Source: Agrobacterium tumefaciens (GTDB lineage: Bacteria > Pseudomonadota > Alphaproteobacteria > Rhizobiales > Rhizobiaceae). Taken from it: 64,000 nucleotides of DNA. The notes beneath the pieces are model-generated. The model saw only the letters and a program-made list of their open reading frames with translations. It made no database searches and was not told where the DNA came from. The translations under genes were made by a program, and so were the position numbers. Positions 31,873-39,619 of this stretch are shown here, piece after piece (the stretch's first letter is position 1; each line of letters begins with the position of its first letter). The stretch lies in contig NZ_CP072308.1 in assembly GCF_017726655.1 (NCBI RefSeq), positions 434,001-498,000 of the forward strand, given 5' to 3'.

Positions 31873-32007
31873 TTAGAAAGCGCGGTCGCGCCGGACAGCG
31901 TCCTTGAATTCCTCATCCTCACGCCGCATTTCGGCGATGACGGAGATCATTGATGTCACGAACATTACGCTGATGAGGGCCAGTAGCATCGTCAGAAATG
32001 TAAACAT
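31873..32007 (-). CDS. 44-residue membrane microprotein
   Basis: ATG to TAA gives 44 residues: an N-terminal hydrophobic helix (MFTFLTMLLALISVMFVTSM, continuing ISVIA) and a highly charged tail (EMRREDEEFKDAVRRDRAF). A GGAG site lies 8 bases before the ATG, and a terminator follows the stop. It starts 38 bases after the 59-residue gene and is probably co-transcribed with it. I do not recognise the family. The clean ribosome site, terminator and amphipathic layout support it as real. Confidence 0.7.
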   Translation of the reverse strand: MFTFLTMLLALISVMFVTSMISVIAEMRREDEEFKDAVRRDRAF

Positions 32008-32045
32008 GATATCGTCTCCGAGGGATTGAGGATTTCTCCCCGCTA

Positions 32046-32225
32046 TCAGTAATAATTCATGTACTGATAACGGGCGGTCAGCTGCGGGTAGTCCGGGCCC
32101 TGGGTTTCAGGCTTCTGCTCATAAAGACTAAACGTCGTTGCTACCATTGCGATAACCAGTACTGTCCAGGCTGTGCTGATGACGCTGATCTTCGCCGAAG
32201 TAGACTGTTTTTCTCTTACAAACAT
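32046..32225 (-). CDS. 59-residue single-helix membrane protein, likely stress-induced
   Basis: Residues 1-12 are polar (MFVREKQSTSAK), residues about 13-33 form one transmembrane helix (ISVISTAWTVLVIAMVATTF), and the tail is Tyr/Pro/Gln-rich, ending YQYMNYY. An AAAGGAACAG ribosome site precedes the ATG at 32225; the frame is open to 32282, but that would include the promoter. An EcfG-type promoter lies 26 bases upstream, so general stress response control is likely. Family not recognised. Confidence 0.72.
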   Translation of the reverse strand: MFVREKQSTSAKISVISTAWTVLVIAMVATTFSLYEQKPETQGPDYPQLTARYQYMNYY

Positions 32226-32250
32226 CTGTCTGTTCCTTTGGTTTCTTGTT

Positions 32251-32275
32251 AACGCGCCACGTCTGATCATGTTCC
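32251..32275 (-). promoter_or_regulatory. Sigma-EcfG (general stress response) type promoter
   Basis: Minus strand reads GGAAC, 16 bases, CGTT, which equals the alphaproteobacterial EcfG/RpoE2 consensus (GGAAC-N16/17-CGTT). It ends 25 bases before the ATG of the 59-residue membrane protein gene, the right distance for a short leader. Confidence 0.65.
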
Positions 32276-32365
32276 GCGTCAATCGTAAAAATCGATTAGC
32301 ATCGCCCCGGTGAAACTTCCTTGAATGGCTCGTTCATCTGGCGTTCAGGAAACTGGCTGGGACTC

Positions 32366-32434
32366 TCATTCGAGAAAAACATACTCGGCAGCGAATGATG
32401 CGATGATCGAAAGGACGATCATAAAGGCCAGCAT
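32366..32434 (-). CDS. 22-residue hydrophobic microprotein
   Basis: ATG to TGA encodes MLAFMIVLSIIASFAAEYVF plus Leu-Glu, essentially one transmembrane helix. A GGAG site lies 8 bases upstream (cggagaactaaaaATG). It is too short for standard gene finders. It is separated from the 59-residue gene by 140 bases that contain that gene's own promoter, so it is probably transcribed separately. Alternatives are a leader peptide or a chance frame. Confidence 0.5.
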   Translation of the reverse strand: MLAFMIVLSIIASFAAEYVFLE

Positions 32435-32662
32435 TTTTAGTTCTCCGAATGCTTAACGGGTGAAAGGCGTTTCGGTTTCCCGATGCTGTGCATTTAAACA
32501 AAATAGCTCTGAAACCGCCCTGAACGCCGCATTCATCGGGGGTTCACCGGGCCGCAGCGGAGGGGTGGGAAGAGGATAAAGTCTTGCGCCGCGTTGATCT
32601 CCATGACAAAAGGCGGGCACATGATACCCAGCATCGAAACGCGCCCACCATCTGAGAGCGAT

Positions 32663-33157
32663 ATGACGATTGCCTTTTATCCAGGATCATTCGATCCGAT
32701 GACCAACGGACATCTGGATGTGCTTATCCAGGCGCTGAACGTTGCGTCGAAAGTCATCGTTGCCGTCGGCATCCATCCGGGCAAAGCGCCGATGTTTACC
32801 TTCGTGGAGCGGGCGGCGCTGATAAAGCAGGCGCTTGCCGAGCAGTTGCCCGTTGAGGCGGCACGCATGGACGTCGTCTCCTTCGATAATCTGGTTGTCG
32901 ATGCGGCCCGCCAGCACGGGGCGCAGCTGCTGCTGCGCGGCCTGCGCGACGGCACCGATCTCGACTATGAGATGCAGATGGCCGGCATGAACCGCCAGAT
33001 GGCGCCCGATATTCAGACCGTGTTCCTGCCGGCAGGCACCTCGTCGCGACCCATTACAGCCACATTGGTCCGGCAGATCGCCGCCATGGGCGGCAATGTC
33101 GAAGCCTTCGTGCCGAAAGCCGTGCTTGAAGCCCTTAACGCCAAGCTGAAGCGCTGA
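32663..33157 (+). CDS. coaD: Phosphopantetheine adenylyltransferase
   Basis: Penultimate enzyme of coenzyme A synthesis; 164 residues. The nucleotidyltransferase start [17 protein letters not shown] holds the (T/N)GH motif, and the C-terminal ISSR-like segment is [20 protein letters not shown]. The frame is open from 32594, but the ATG at 32663 gives the normal length and N-terminus. It leads a + strand run with two cyclophilins and queA-tgt. Confidence 0.96.
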   Translation: MTIAFYPGSFDPMTNGHLDVLIQALNVASKVIVAVGIHPGKAPMFTFVERAALIKQALAEQLPVEAARMDVVSFDNLVVDAARQHGAQLLLRGLRDGTDLDYEMQMAGMNRQMAPDIQTVFLPAGTSSRPITATLVRQIAAMGGNVEAFVPKAVLEALNAKLKR

Positions 33158-33185
33158 CTTCAGCCTTACATTTGGAGCCAATCCG

Positions 33186-33755
33186 ATGAAACTCGTTCGA
33201 TTTGCCTTTGCCGGCGCCCTGTTTGCCGGTGCGCTTGCCGCCAGCACCATCGCTTCGGCCGCCGAACTTCTGACCATCCAGCTGAAGGACGGCCCTGTTG
33301 TCATCGAGCTTGCGCCCGATGTTGCGCCCAAGCACGTGGCGCAGATCGAGGCGCTGGCCAAGAAGGGCGCTTATGACAACGTGGCTTTCCACCGCGTTAT
33401 CGACGGTTTCATGGCGCAGACCGGCGACGTCCAGTACGGTAACATGGAGAAGGGTTTCAACGCCCAGCGCGCCGGAACCGGCGGTTCCGACATGCCTGAT
33501 ATTCCGGCAGAATTCTCCAAGAAGCCCTTCACGCGCGGAACTGTCGGCATGGCCCGTTCCAGCGATCCGAATTCCGCCAATTCGCAGTTCTTCATCATGT
33601 TTGCCGACGGCCCGTTCCTGAACGGCCAGTACACCGTGGTCGGCAAGGTCGTGTCCGGCATGGAAGCCGTGGACAAGATCAAGCGCGGCGCCGGCGGCAA
33701 CGGCGAAGTTTCCAACCCCGACCGGATGATCAAGGTCACCGTCGGCAAGAAGTAA
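33186..33755 (+). CDS. ppiA: Periplasmic cyclophilin-type peptidyl-prolyl isomerase
   Basis: 189 residues with a Sec signal peptide (MKLVRFAFAGALFAGALAAS, likely cleavage after IASA) and a cyclophilin domain. Catalytic-site residues visible: VAFHRVIDGFMAQTGD (Arg and Phe), SQFFIMFADGPFLNGQYTVV. It catalyses proline cis-trans isomerisation in the periplasm. It lies 28 bases after coaD and 36 bases before its cytoplasmic paralog. Confidence 0.93.
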   Translation: MKLVRFAFAGALFAGALAASTIASAAELLTIQLKDGPVVIELAPDVAPKHVAQIEALAKKGAYDNVAFHRVIDGFMAQTGDVQYGNMEKGFNAQRAGTGGSDMPDIPAEFSKKPFTRGTVGMARSSDPNSANSQFFIMFADGPFLNGQYTVVGKVVSGMEAVDKIKRGAGGNGEVSNPDRMIKVTVGKK

Positions 33756-33791
33756 GGTAGGGCAATAGAGCCCGAACAGAGGAGAATGACC

Positions 33792-34301
33792 ATGGCCGAG
33801 ATCAAGGATCCGGAAAACACCATCATTATGGAAACGACGACCGGCAAGGTCGTGATCCAGCTGCTTCCGGAAGTTGCGCCTGGCCACGTTGCCCGCATCA
33901 AGGAACTCGTCTCGGAAGGCGCTTATGATGGCGTCGTTTTCCACCGCGTCATCGAAGACTTCATGGCCCAGACTGGCGACGTGAAGTTCGGCAAGAAGGG
34001 TTCGGAAAGCTTCAACCCGGCCCGCGCCGGCATGGGCGGTTCTGAAAAGGAAGACCTGAAGGCTGAATTTTCCGCCATTCCGCATGTGCGCGGCACCTGC
34101 TCCATGGCCCGTTCGCAGAACCCGAACTCCGCTAACTCGCAGTTCTTCATCTGCTTCACGGATTCCCCGTGGCTCAACAAGCAGTACACCGTCTGGGGCC
34201 AGGTCATCGAAGGCATGGAAGCCATCGACAAGGTCAAGCGCGGCGAGCCTGTGAAGGATCCCGATTCGATCGTTTCGATGAAGCTCGCTTCGGCGGCTTA
34301 A
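33792..34301 (+). CDS. ppiB: Cytoplasmic cyclophilin-type peptidyl-prolyl isomerase
   Basis: 169 residues, no signal peptide. Cyclophilin core: VVFHRVIEDFMAQTGDVKFG, GGSEKEDLKAEFSAIPHVRG, NSANSQFFICFTDSPWLNKQ. The ATG at 33792 is favoured over 33786 because it sits 7 bases after GGAG. It is adjacent and paralogous to the signal-peptide version; the pair seems to have arisen by duplication with division of labour by compartment. Confidence 0.94.
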   Translation: MAEIKDPENTIIMETTTGKVVIQLLPEVAPGHVARIKELVSEGAYDGVVFHRVIEDFMAQTGDVKFGKKGSESFNPARAGMGGSEKEDLKAEFSAIPHVRGTCSMARSQNPNSANSQFFICFTDSPWLNKQYTVWGQVIEGMEAIDKVKRGEPVKDPDSIVSMKLASAA

Positions 34302-34376
34302 GGAATATTGCATCACACCGCTCCGCAGGCGACTGCGGGGCGGTTCGAATGTTGAGATGTGTCAAAACCTCTCCGC

Positions 34377-34459
34377 CGTCATCCTCGGGCTTGTCCCGAG
34401 GATCTAACGATCCCCGACGGCAACGTGGTTAGATCCTCGGGTCAAGCCCGAGGATGACG
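34377..34459. repeat. Divergent palindromic repeat (second RIME-like type)
   Basis: An 83-base element: cgtcatcctcgggcttgtcccgaggatctaac at the left and its near-perfect inverse gttagatcctcgggtcaagcccgaggatgacg at the right. The arms are about 30 bases, longer than in the other copies, around a short centre (gatccccgacggcaacgtg). Confidence 0.7.
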
Positions 34460-34490
34460 TCGAGGTGAGGGAGCCCCTTCACCAACAACG

Positions 34491-34523
34491 ACCCGCCGGC
34501 AGTTTGCTGCGAGGCGGGTTTTG
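34491..34523 (+). terminator. Probable terminator downstream of ppiB, upstream of queA
   Basis: Stem ACCCGCC/GGCGGGT around a 15-base loop, then TTTTGA. It lies 22 bases before the queA start codon, so it could also work as an attenuator. Confidence 0.55.
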
Positions 34524-34544
34524 ATATTTTCGAGAGCCCTTGCA

Positions 34545-35645
34545 ATGCGTGTAGACCTGTTCGATTTCGACCTGCCCGAGGAGAATATCGCCCTTCGCCC
34601 GGCGAACCCGCGCGATAGCGCGCGCCTTCTGGTGGTCGATCCGAATCAAGACCGCATGGAGGACCATCGCGTCTTCGACCTGCCGTCCTTTCTGCGGCCC
34701 GGCGATGCGCTTGTCTTCAACGATACCCGCGTCATTCCCGCCCAACTGGAAGGCGTGCGCCTGCGCGAAGGTGCGCCGGAGACGGCGGTTTCCGCCACGC
34801 TGCACATGCGTACCGATCAGTCCCGCTGGAAGGCTTTCGCCCGTCCCGGCAAGCGCATCAAGGAGGGTGACCGCATCCGTTTCGGTTACGGGCGCGACGT
34901 TGTTAATTCCTCCAGCGGGGCCTGCGGCCTTGCCCATCTCGAAGCCACCGTCGAGGAAAAGGGTGAGGATGGTGAAATAACGCTGCTGTTCGACGTGTCC
35001 GGCCCCGTTCTGGACGAGGCGATTGCCTCCGTCGGCCATATTCCCCTGCCGCCCTATATCGCGGCCAAGCGGCCGGAAGATGTCAGGGACCAGACCGACT
35101 ACCAGACCATCTACGCCCGCGAGAAGGGCGCCGTTGCCGCGCCGACTGCCGGCCTGCATTTCACGCCGGAGCTGTTTGCCGCGCTCGACAAGGCCGGTAT
35201 CGAGCGGCATTTCGTGACGCTTCACGTTGGGGCAGGCACCTTCCTGCCGGTCAAGGCTGACGATACCGACGATCACAAGATGCATTTCGAAATCGGCCAC
35301 GTCTCGCAGGAAACCGCTGACCGGCTGAATGCGGTGAAGGCGCGGGGCGGGCGCATTGTCTGTGTGGGCACGACGTCGCTGCGCCTGATCGAAAGTGCTG
35401 CTGCCGAAGATGGCACCATCCAGCCGTGGTCCGACGCGACCGGCATCTTCATCACGCCCGGTTATCGCTTCCGCGCGGTCGATATGCTCATGACCAATTT
35501 CCACCTGCCGAAATCGACGCTGTTCATGCTCGTTTCGGCTTTCTGCGGTCTCGAAACGATGCGTGACGCTTATAAGCACGCGATCGAAACCGGATACCGC
35601 TTCTATTCCTATGGCGATTCCAGCCTGTTGTTCCGGAAAAACTGA
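34545..35645 (+). CDS. queA: tRNA preQ1(34) S-adenosylmethionine ribosyltransferase-isomerase
   Basis: Converts preQ1 in tRNA to epoxyqueuosine using the ribosyl part of SAM; 366 residues. The N-terminus [19 protein letters not shown] and the later [35 protein letters not shown] and [19 protein letters not shown] are QueA hallmarks. The start at 34545 is used rather than the upstream frame at 34521. Its TGA overlaps the ATG of tgt by one base, coupling two consecutive steps of queuosine synthesis. Confidence 0.97.
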   Translation: MRVDLFDFDLPEENIALRPANPRDSARLLVVDPNQDRMEDHRVFDLPSFLRPGDALVFNDTRVIPAQLEGVRLREGAPETAVSATLHMRTDQSRWKAFARPGKRIKEGDRIRFGYGRDVVNSSSGACGLAHLEATVEEKGEDGEITLLFDVSGPVLDEAIASVGHIPLPPYIAAKRPEDVRDQTDYQTIYAREKGAVAAPTAGLHFTPELFAALDKAGIERHFVTLHVGAGTFLPVKADDTDDHKMHFEIGHVSQETADRLNAVKARGGRIVCVGTTSLRLIESAAAEDGTIQPWSDATGIFITPGYRFRAVDMLMTNFHLPKSTLFMLVSAFCGLETMRDAYKHAIETGYRFYSYGDSSLLFRKN

Positions 35646-36775
35646 TGCACGACAAATTCACTTTCACCCTGAAAGCCACGAGTGGCGGCGCGCGCCTTGG
35701 CGAAGTCGCCATGCCGCGCGGCGTCATCCGCACGCCCGCCTTCATGCCGGTTGGCACGGTCGGCACCGTCAAGGCCATGTATCTCGATCAGGTGCGCGAG
35801 CTGGGGGCCGATATCATTCTCGGCAATACCTATCACCTGATGCTGCGGCCCGGTCCGGAGCGTGTCGCCCGCCTTGGCGGCCTGCATGAACTGATCCGCT
35901 GGCCGCACCCGATCCTCACCGATAGCGGCGGTTTTCAGGTCATGTCACTGTCCGGCCTGCGCAAGCTGGATGAGAAGGGCGTGACCTTCAAGAGCCATGT
36001 GGATGGTTCGCTGCATCACATGTCGCCGGAACGCTCCATCGAAATTCAGGGCATGCTGGATTCCGACATCCAGATGCAGCTTGATGAGTGCATCGCGCTG
36101 CCGGCTGAGCGCAAGGAAATCGAGCGCGCCATGGAGATGTCGCTGCGCTGGGCCGAACGCTGCCGCGTCGCCTTTGGCGAGCAGCCTGGCAAGGCCATGT
36201 TCGGCATCGTGCAGGGCGGCGACCAACCGGACCTGCGCATTCGTTCCGCCGAAGGGTTGAAAGAGCTTGATCTCAAAGGGTACGCCGTTGGCGGTCTTGC
36301 CGTGGGCGAGCCGCAGGATGTGATGCTGGGCATGCTCGATATCACCCTGCCGGTGCTGCCAACTGAAAAGCCGCGTTACCTGATGGGCGTCGGCACGCCT
36401 GACGATATCCTGAAATCGGTGGCGCGCGGCATCGACATGTTCGACTGCGTGATGCCGACCCGCTCCGGCCGCCACGGGCTGGCCTTTACCCGCCGCGGCA
36501 AGGTCAATATCCGCAATGCCCGCCATGCCGAAGATATGCGCCCGCTGGACGAACAATCCAACTGCCCTGCCTCGCGCGACTATTCCCGCGCCTATCTGCA
36601 CCACCTCGTGCGCGCCAACGAGGCGCTGGGCGGCATGCTGCTATCCTGGCACAATCTTGCCTATTATCAGGAGCTGATGCAGGGTATCCGCAAGTCGATC
36701 GAGGAAGGCCGTTTCGCCGATTTTTATGCGGAAACCATCGAAATGTGGGCGCGCGGCGATATAGACCCGGTTTGA
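35645..36775 (+). CDS. tgt: Queuine/preQ1 tRNA-guanine transglycosylase
   Basis: Exchanges guanine 34 for preQ1 in tRNAs with GUN anticodons; 376 residues. The nucleophile region [11 protein letters not shown] is near residue 94 and [20 protein letters not shown] near 254 contains the second catalytic Asp. One oddity: the usual zinc-binding set CxCxxC-H is not obvious; after [20 protein letters not shown] the spacing is non-canonical (one Cys, then [11 protein letters not shown]), as in many alphaproteobacterial Tgt proteins lacking full zinc ligands. Confidence 0.95.
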   Translation: MHDKFTFTLKATSGGARLGEVAMPRGVIRTPAFMPVGTVGTVKAMYLDQVRELGADIILGNTYHLMLRPGPERVARLGGLHELIRWPHPILTDSGGFQVMSLSGLRKLDEKGVTFKSHVDGSLHHMSPERSIEIQGMLDSDIQMQLDECIALPAERKEIERAMEMSLRWAERCRVAFGEQPGKAMFGIVQGGDQPDLRIRSAEGLKELDLKGYAVGGLAVGEPQDVMLGMLDITLPVLPTEKPRYLMGVGTPDDILKSVARGIDMFDCVMPTRSGRHGLAFTRRGKVNIRNARHAEDMRPLDEQSNCPASRDYSRAYLHHLVRANEALGGMLLSWHNLAYYQELMQGIRKSIEEGRFADFYAETIEMWARGDIDPV

Positions 36776-36811
36776 CCCTTCCCGCCCTTTCTCCTGTTTC
36801 GGACACTTTCC

Positions 36812-37969
36812 TTGGCACACGCGCCTTACGTTCTTTTCCGGGATGACACGACCGGCACGGTGACAGCCTTCACTGAGCCGGAGGAAATCATCGTCGCAGA
36901 TGAGCCAGAGGCATTTTTTGCCGCGCTGAAGCGCATGGAAGAACTGCGCCGTGCCGGAAAATATTTAGCTGGCTATATGTCCTACGAGGCCGGTTTCCTG
37001 TTTGAGCCAAAGCTTGCGCCCTTTGCGACCGAACCCCGCAATGTGCCGTTCCTGAATTTCGGCGTCTTCTCCCGCCCGCAGCCGGATGAAGGCCGCTTTG
37101 CGCGGCCTGACGAGGTTCCGGACGCGGACGCGTTTCTCACCGATCCGGTACCGGCATGGACGCTTCCCGAATATCAGCAGCGTTTCGAGCAGTTGCACGA
37201 CCATCTGCGCCGCGGCGACTGCTATCAGGGCAATCTCACCATGCCCGTTCATGCCCGCTGGAGCGGCGATCCGCTGACCGCCTTCTGGTCGCTGATCGAA
37301 CGGCAGCCGGTGAAATACGGCGCGCTGGTCGATCTTGGCGGCCCGGTCATCCTGTCGCGCTCGCCGGAACTGTTTTTCTCGGTTGACGGGCAGGGGTTCA
37401 TCGAAACCCATCCCATGAAGGGAACGACGCCACGCGGGGCGGATGTGGAAGAGGACCGGGCGATCATCGCGGCGATGCTTGCGGATGAAAAGACGCTCGC
37501 CGAAAACCGCATGATTGTCGATCTGCTGCGCAACGATATTTCCCGCATCACCGAGGTCGGCAGCCTTCACGTGCCGCGGCTGTTCGATATCGAGTCCTAT
37601 CCGACCGTGCACCAGATGGTCAGCCACGTCAGGGCGAAACTTCTGCCTGATGTGACGGTGGAAGATATCTTCGCCGCCTTGTTTCCCTGCGGCTCGGTAA
37701 CGGGCGCGCCCAAAATGTGGGCCATGAAAATTCTGCGGGACCTGGAAGCCACCCCACGCGACGCCTATTGCGGCGCCATCGGCGTGATATCGCCGAGCGG
37801 TGAGATGCGGTTCTCCGTGGCGATCCGGACGATGACGCTTTTCGATGACGGGCGCGCCACCTTCAACGTCGGCGGCGGCATCGTCTTCGATTCTGTCGGC
37901 GAGGCGGAATATGACGAGTGCTTGCTGAAATCCAAATTCGCGGTCGGGAACCGGCTGCTGCGGGAGTGA
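36812..37969 (+). CDS. pabB: Aminodeoxychorismate synthase component I
   Basis: Chorismate-utilising enzyme for para-aminobenzoate (folate) synthesis; 385 residues with a single chorismate-binding domain and no fused lyase. Motifs: ILSRSPELFF, THPMKGTTPRG (the Lys forms the covalent intermediate in PabB), ENRMIVDLLRNDISR, FPCGSVTGAPKMWAMK and YCGAIGVISPSGEM. It starts at TTG 36812 after a GGA site; the next in-frame ATGs fall too far into the domain. Alternative: anthranilate synthase I, less likely given the short N-terminus. Confidence 0.88.
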   Translation: MAHAPYVLFRDDTTGTVTAFTEPEEIIVADEPEAFFAALKRMEELRRAGKYLAGYMSYEAGFLFEPKLAPFATEPRNVPFLNFGVFSRPQPDEGRFARPDEVPDADAFLTDPVPAWTLPEYQQRFEQLHDHLRRGDCYQGNLTMPVHARWSGDPLTAFWSLIERQPVKYGALVDLGGPVILSRSPELFFSVDGQGFIETHPMKGTTPRGADVEEDRAIIAAMLADEKTLAENRMIVDLLRNDISRITEVGSLHVPRLFDIESYPTVHQMVSHVRAKLLPDVTVEDIFAALFPCGSVTGAPKMWAMKILRDLEATPRDAYCGAIGVISPSGEMRFSVAIRTMTLFDDGRATFNVGGGIVFDSVGEAEYDECLLKSKFAVGNRLLRE

Positions 37970-38207
37970 CCGCGAAGGTAATCTCTCATTCATGCAAAAA
38001 AATTCCCATCTCATCTGCCGCTCCGTCGGTCGGTTGCAGAAATTTCTTGGGAGATTTGATTTAAATACAATTTATTGTTTAATATACTGAATTGAGAATA
38101 CAAATTTCAACCGGACCACGATTATATTTTGCAAGCATAAGTGTATTGCAGAAAAACAACTTTAAAACGTATCCAGTGGCCGAGCGTTAGAATTAGCCCT
38201 CCTATAA

Positions 38208-38720
38208 TCATGAAGCCGAGCGTTTCCCGGAGCCTGGTTCGGCGGCCGCGGACTTCACCGCCTCATTGATATCATACTGCAGCGCGGGCATCAAAGAACG
38301 CAGCTTTCCCTCATCAGTATTCCCTGTCGCCATCGCCACCAGCTGATTATACCAGCGCGCCGCCTCATCGTCTCGAGCCTCATCAGAGAGACGGATGCCG
38401 AACGCGCTGTTGGTCTCCAGCAACACCTTTTTGATCGCTTTATAAATTGAAGGATTGATCACGGCCGTTTCGGTGTTCTCGGCTCTAGGGAAATCGTTTA
38501 CGAGTTTCGGTCCAAGGCCTGTGAGGACCCAACCTGGATTAATCCCTATTTCTTTAAACTGAAGAAGCGTTTCGCCGCTCGGCACATTCCTCCCACCCTC
38601 AAGGCCCTGCCAAGACCGGTAGGAGATACCGAGCTTTTCAGCCATAGCTTTCTGCGAAAGCCCGAGTTCATTGCGCACAAGCAAGACGCGATCAGCGATC
38701 GATTCAGCGTCCAAAGTCAC
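38208..38720 (-). CDS. XRE-family repressor, phage cI-like
   Basis: About 170 residues. The N-terminal helix-turn-helix reads ESIADRVLLVRNELGLSQKA, then MAEKLGISYRSWQGLEGGRN; the segment GINPGWVLTGLGP is typical of prophage repressors. The C-terminal half (NPSIYKAIKKVLLETNSAFG onward) has no recognised domain and no S24 protease motif. No ATG is available: candidate starts are GTG 38720, TTG 38714 (GGAG 5 bases upstream) or TTG 38753. The last would place the operator inside the gene, so I favour 38720 or 38714. It sits alone in an AT-rich island, suggesting horizontal transfer. Confidence 0.8.
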   Translation of the reverse strand: MTLDAESIADRVLLVRNELGLSQKAMAEKLGISYRSWQGLEGGRNVPSGETLLQFKEIGINPGWVLTGLGPKLVNDFPRAENTETAVINPSIYKAIKKVLLETNSAFGIRLSDEARDDEAARWYNQLVAMATGNTDEGKLRSLMPALQYDINEAVKSAAAEPGSGKRSAS

Positions 38721-38732
38721 TCCAATCCGATT

Positions 38733-38770
38733 ACGCCAAAATTGGCGTTGCAATGCGCCAAAAATTGCGT
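38733..38770. promoter_or_regulatory. Tandem operator of the XRE repressor
   Basis: Site 1 (38733-38748) is a perfect inverted repeat ACGCCAA-aa-TTGGCGT. Site 2 (38755-38770, gcgccaaaaattgcgt) repeats the CGCCAAAA half-site with an imperfect second half. The half-sites are spaced 22 bases, two helical turns, as in cooperative repressor binding. The pair lies between the repressor start and the divergent small gene. Confidence 0.65.
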
Positions 38771-38805
38771 TATCGCTCTTTGTATAAAGACCAGATCATC
38801 CATGA

Positions 38806-38831
38806 AAAAGGAGGCCGGACAGGGCCTCCCC
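38806..38831 (+). terminator. Hairpin in the leader of the 53-residue gene
   Basis: GGAGGCC-ggacag-GGCCTCC, 7-base perfect stem, no T run, located 20-45 bases before the ATG. It may be an attenuator or may hide a ribosome site. Confidence 0.4.
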
Positions 38832-38851
38832 GCTCACAACGAGGAACCATT

Positions 38852-39013
38852 ATGCACCGTGACCGCACTGCGGACAAGGCGACGGCGAAGCTTCGCCTAG
38901 ACGAGATGGAACCAGTCACGCGTCTGCTTTTGTTGCCGAGGATTACGCTGCGTCACTGGGGCCGCAAATACGAACTGCCTCCGCATACTCGTCGAACCGA
39001 ACATCAAGCGTGA
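38852..39013 (+). CDS. Small basic protein divergent from the XRE repressor
   Basis: 53 residues (MHRDRTADKATAKLRLDEME, then a Leu/Arg-rich part and a His/Arg-rich tail). A GAGG site lies 8 bases before the ATG. Its position, divergent from a cI-like repressor across tandem operators, is where phages place cro, but no helix-turn-helix is evident. Family not recognised. Could be a remnant of a longer phage early gene. Confidence 0.45.
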   Translation: MHRDRTADKATAKLRLDEMEPVTRLLLLPRITLRHWGRKYELPPHTRRTEHQA

Positions 39014-39473
39014 ACGCGCTATTCCGGCGGCACGCAGAGGACGCCCCACCAAGCTGTAAACTATAACGCAGGCAGCGACGCAGTGTCCCCTTAAGGGGCA
39101 GAAAGACTACCCCGTTGCGCCCGCCCGGCCGCACAGGTTGTCAAGTGCGGATTGCCACGTCCGGTGACCGAGGCCCGCTTCCGAAAGACATTTTCCGAGA
39201 TGATCGCTTTCCCAAAAAGCGGACAAATCAACCACCAATAATAAAAGACAACATCAATTGTTTTTTGAATTTCTAGTCATTCGTTACGTACTCCATTTGG
39301 AGGACTTGGAGAACGCAAACGTTACATAAGGTAATCTCAGAGAATATGTGGTTAAGGATTCTTAAATTCCATGTCTGTCATCACAAGTTTCTGAGCATCC
39401 GCTTTGCATTATCCAGACCGCGCAGTTCCTGAAATGCCCTGAATCTTCAAGCGTATATAAAATCAAGAAAAAT
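39014..39473. other. AT-rich intergenic segment without a recognised gene
   Basis: After the 53-residue gene the sequence becomes A/T-rich with short tracts (39220-39480). No coding region with a ribosome site, terminator hairpin or member of the repeat families was found. Base composition differs from the flanking core genes. Confidence 0.5.
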
Positions 39474-39575
39474 ATGAGAAATATCAGATCGAATTTATTC
39501 GTCGCCACATGCCTGATAGTCGCAGGCCTGTTTTTTATAGTCACGACGTCGATTTTAATAATTTCCGGTTTGTAG
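39474..39575 (+). CDS. Possible 33-residue membrane peptide
   Basis: ATG to TAG gives 33 residues: a short basic start (MRNIRSN) and a continuous hydrophobic helix (LFVATCLIVAGLFFIVTTSI). The composition fits a positive-inside single-span peptide, but the ribosome site is weak (aagaaaa), so a chance frame is possible. Confidence 0.3.
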   Translation: MRNIRSNLFVATCLIVAGLFFIVTTSILIISGL

Positions 39576-39619
39576 TAGAGTAAGTCATGTGGACGAACGC
39601 CGTGCGGACCGGATGGTGT

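Noticed and set aside
34460..34545. preQ1 riboswitch before queA
   Set aside because: The only structure is a simple hairpin with a T run, without the preQ1 aptamer core; it is better explained as a terminator.
36400..36700. Reduced zinc-ligand set of Tgt treated as an inactivating change
   Set aside because: Many alphaproteobacterial Tgt proteins appear to lack the full set, and catalytic Asp regions are intact.
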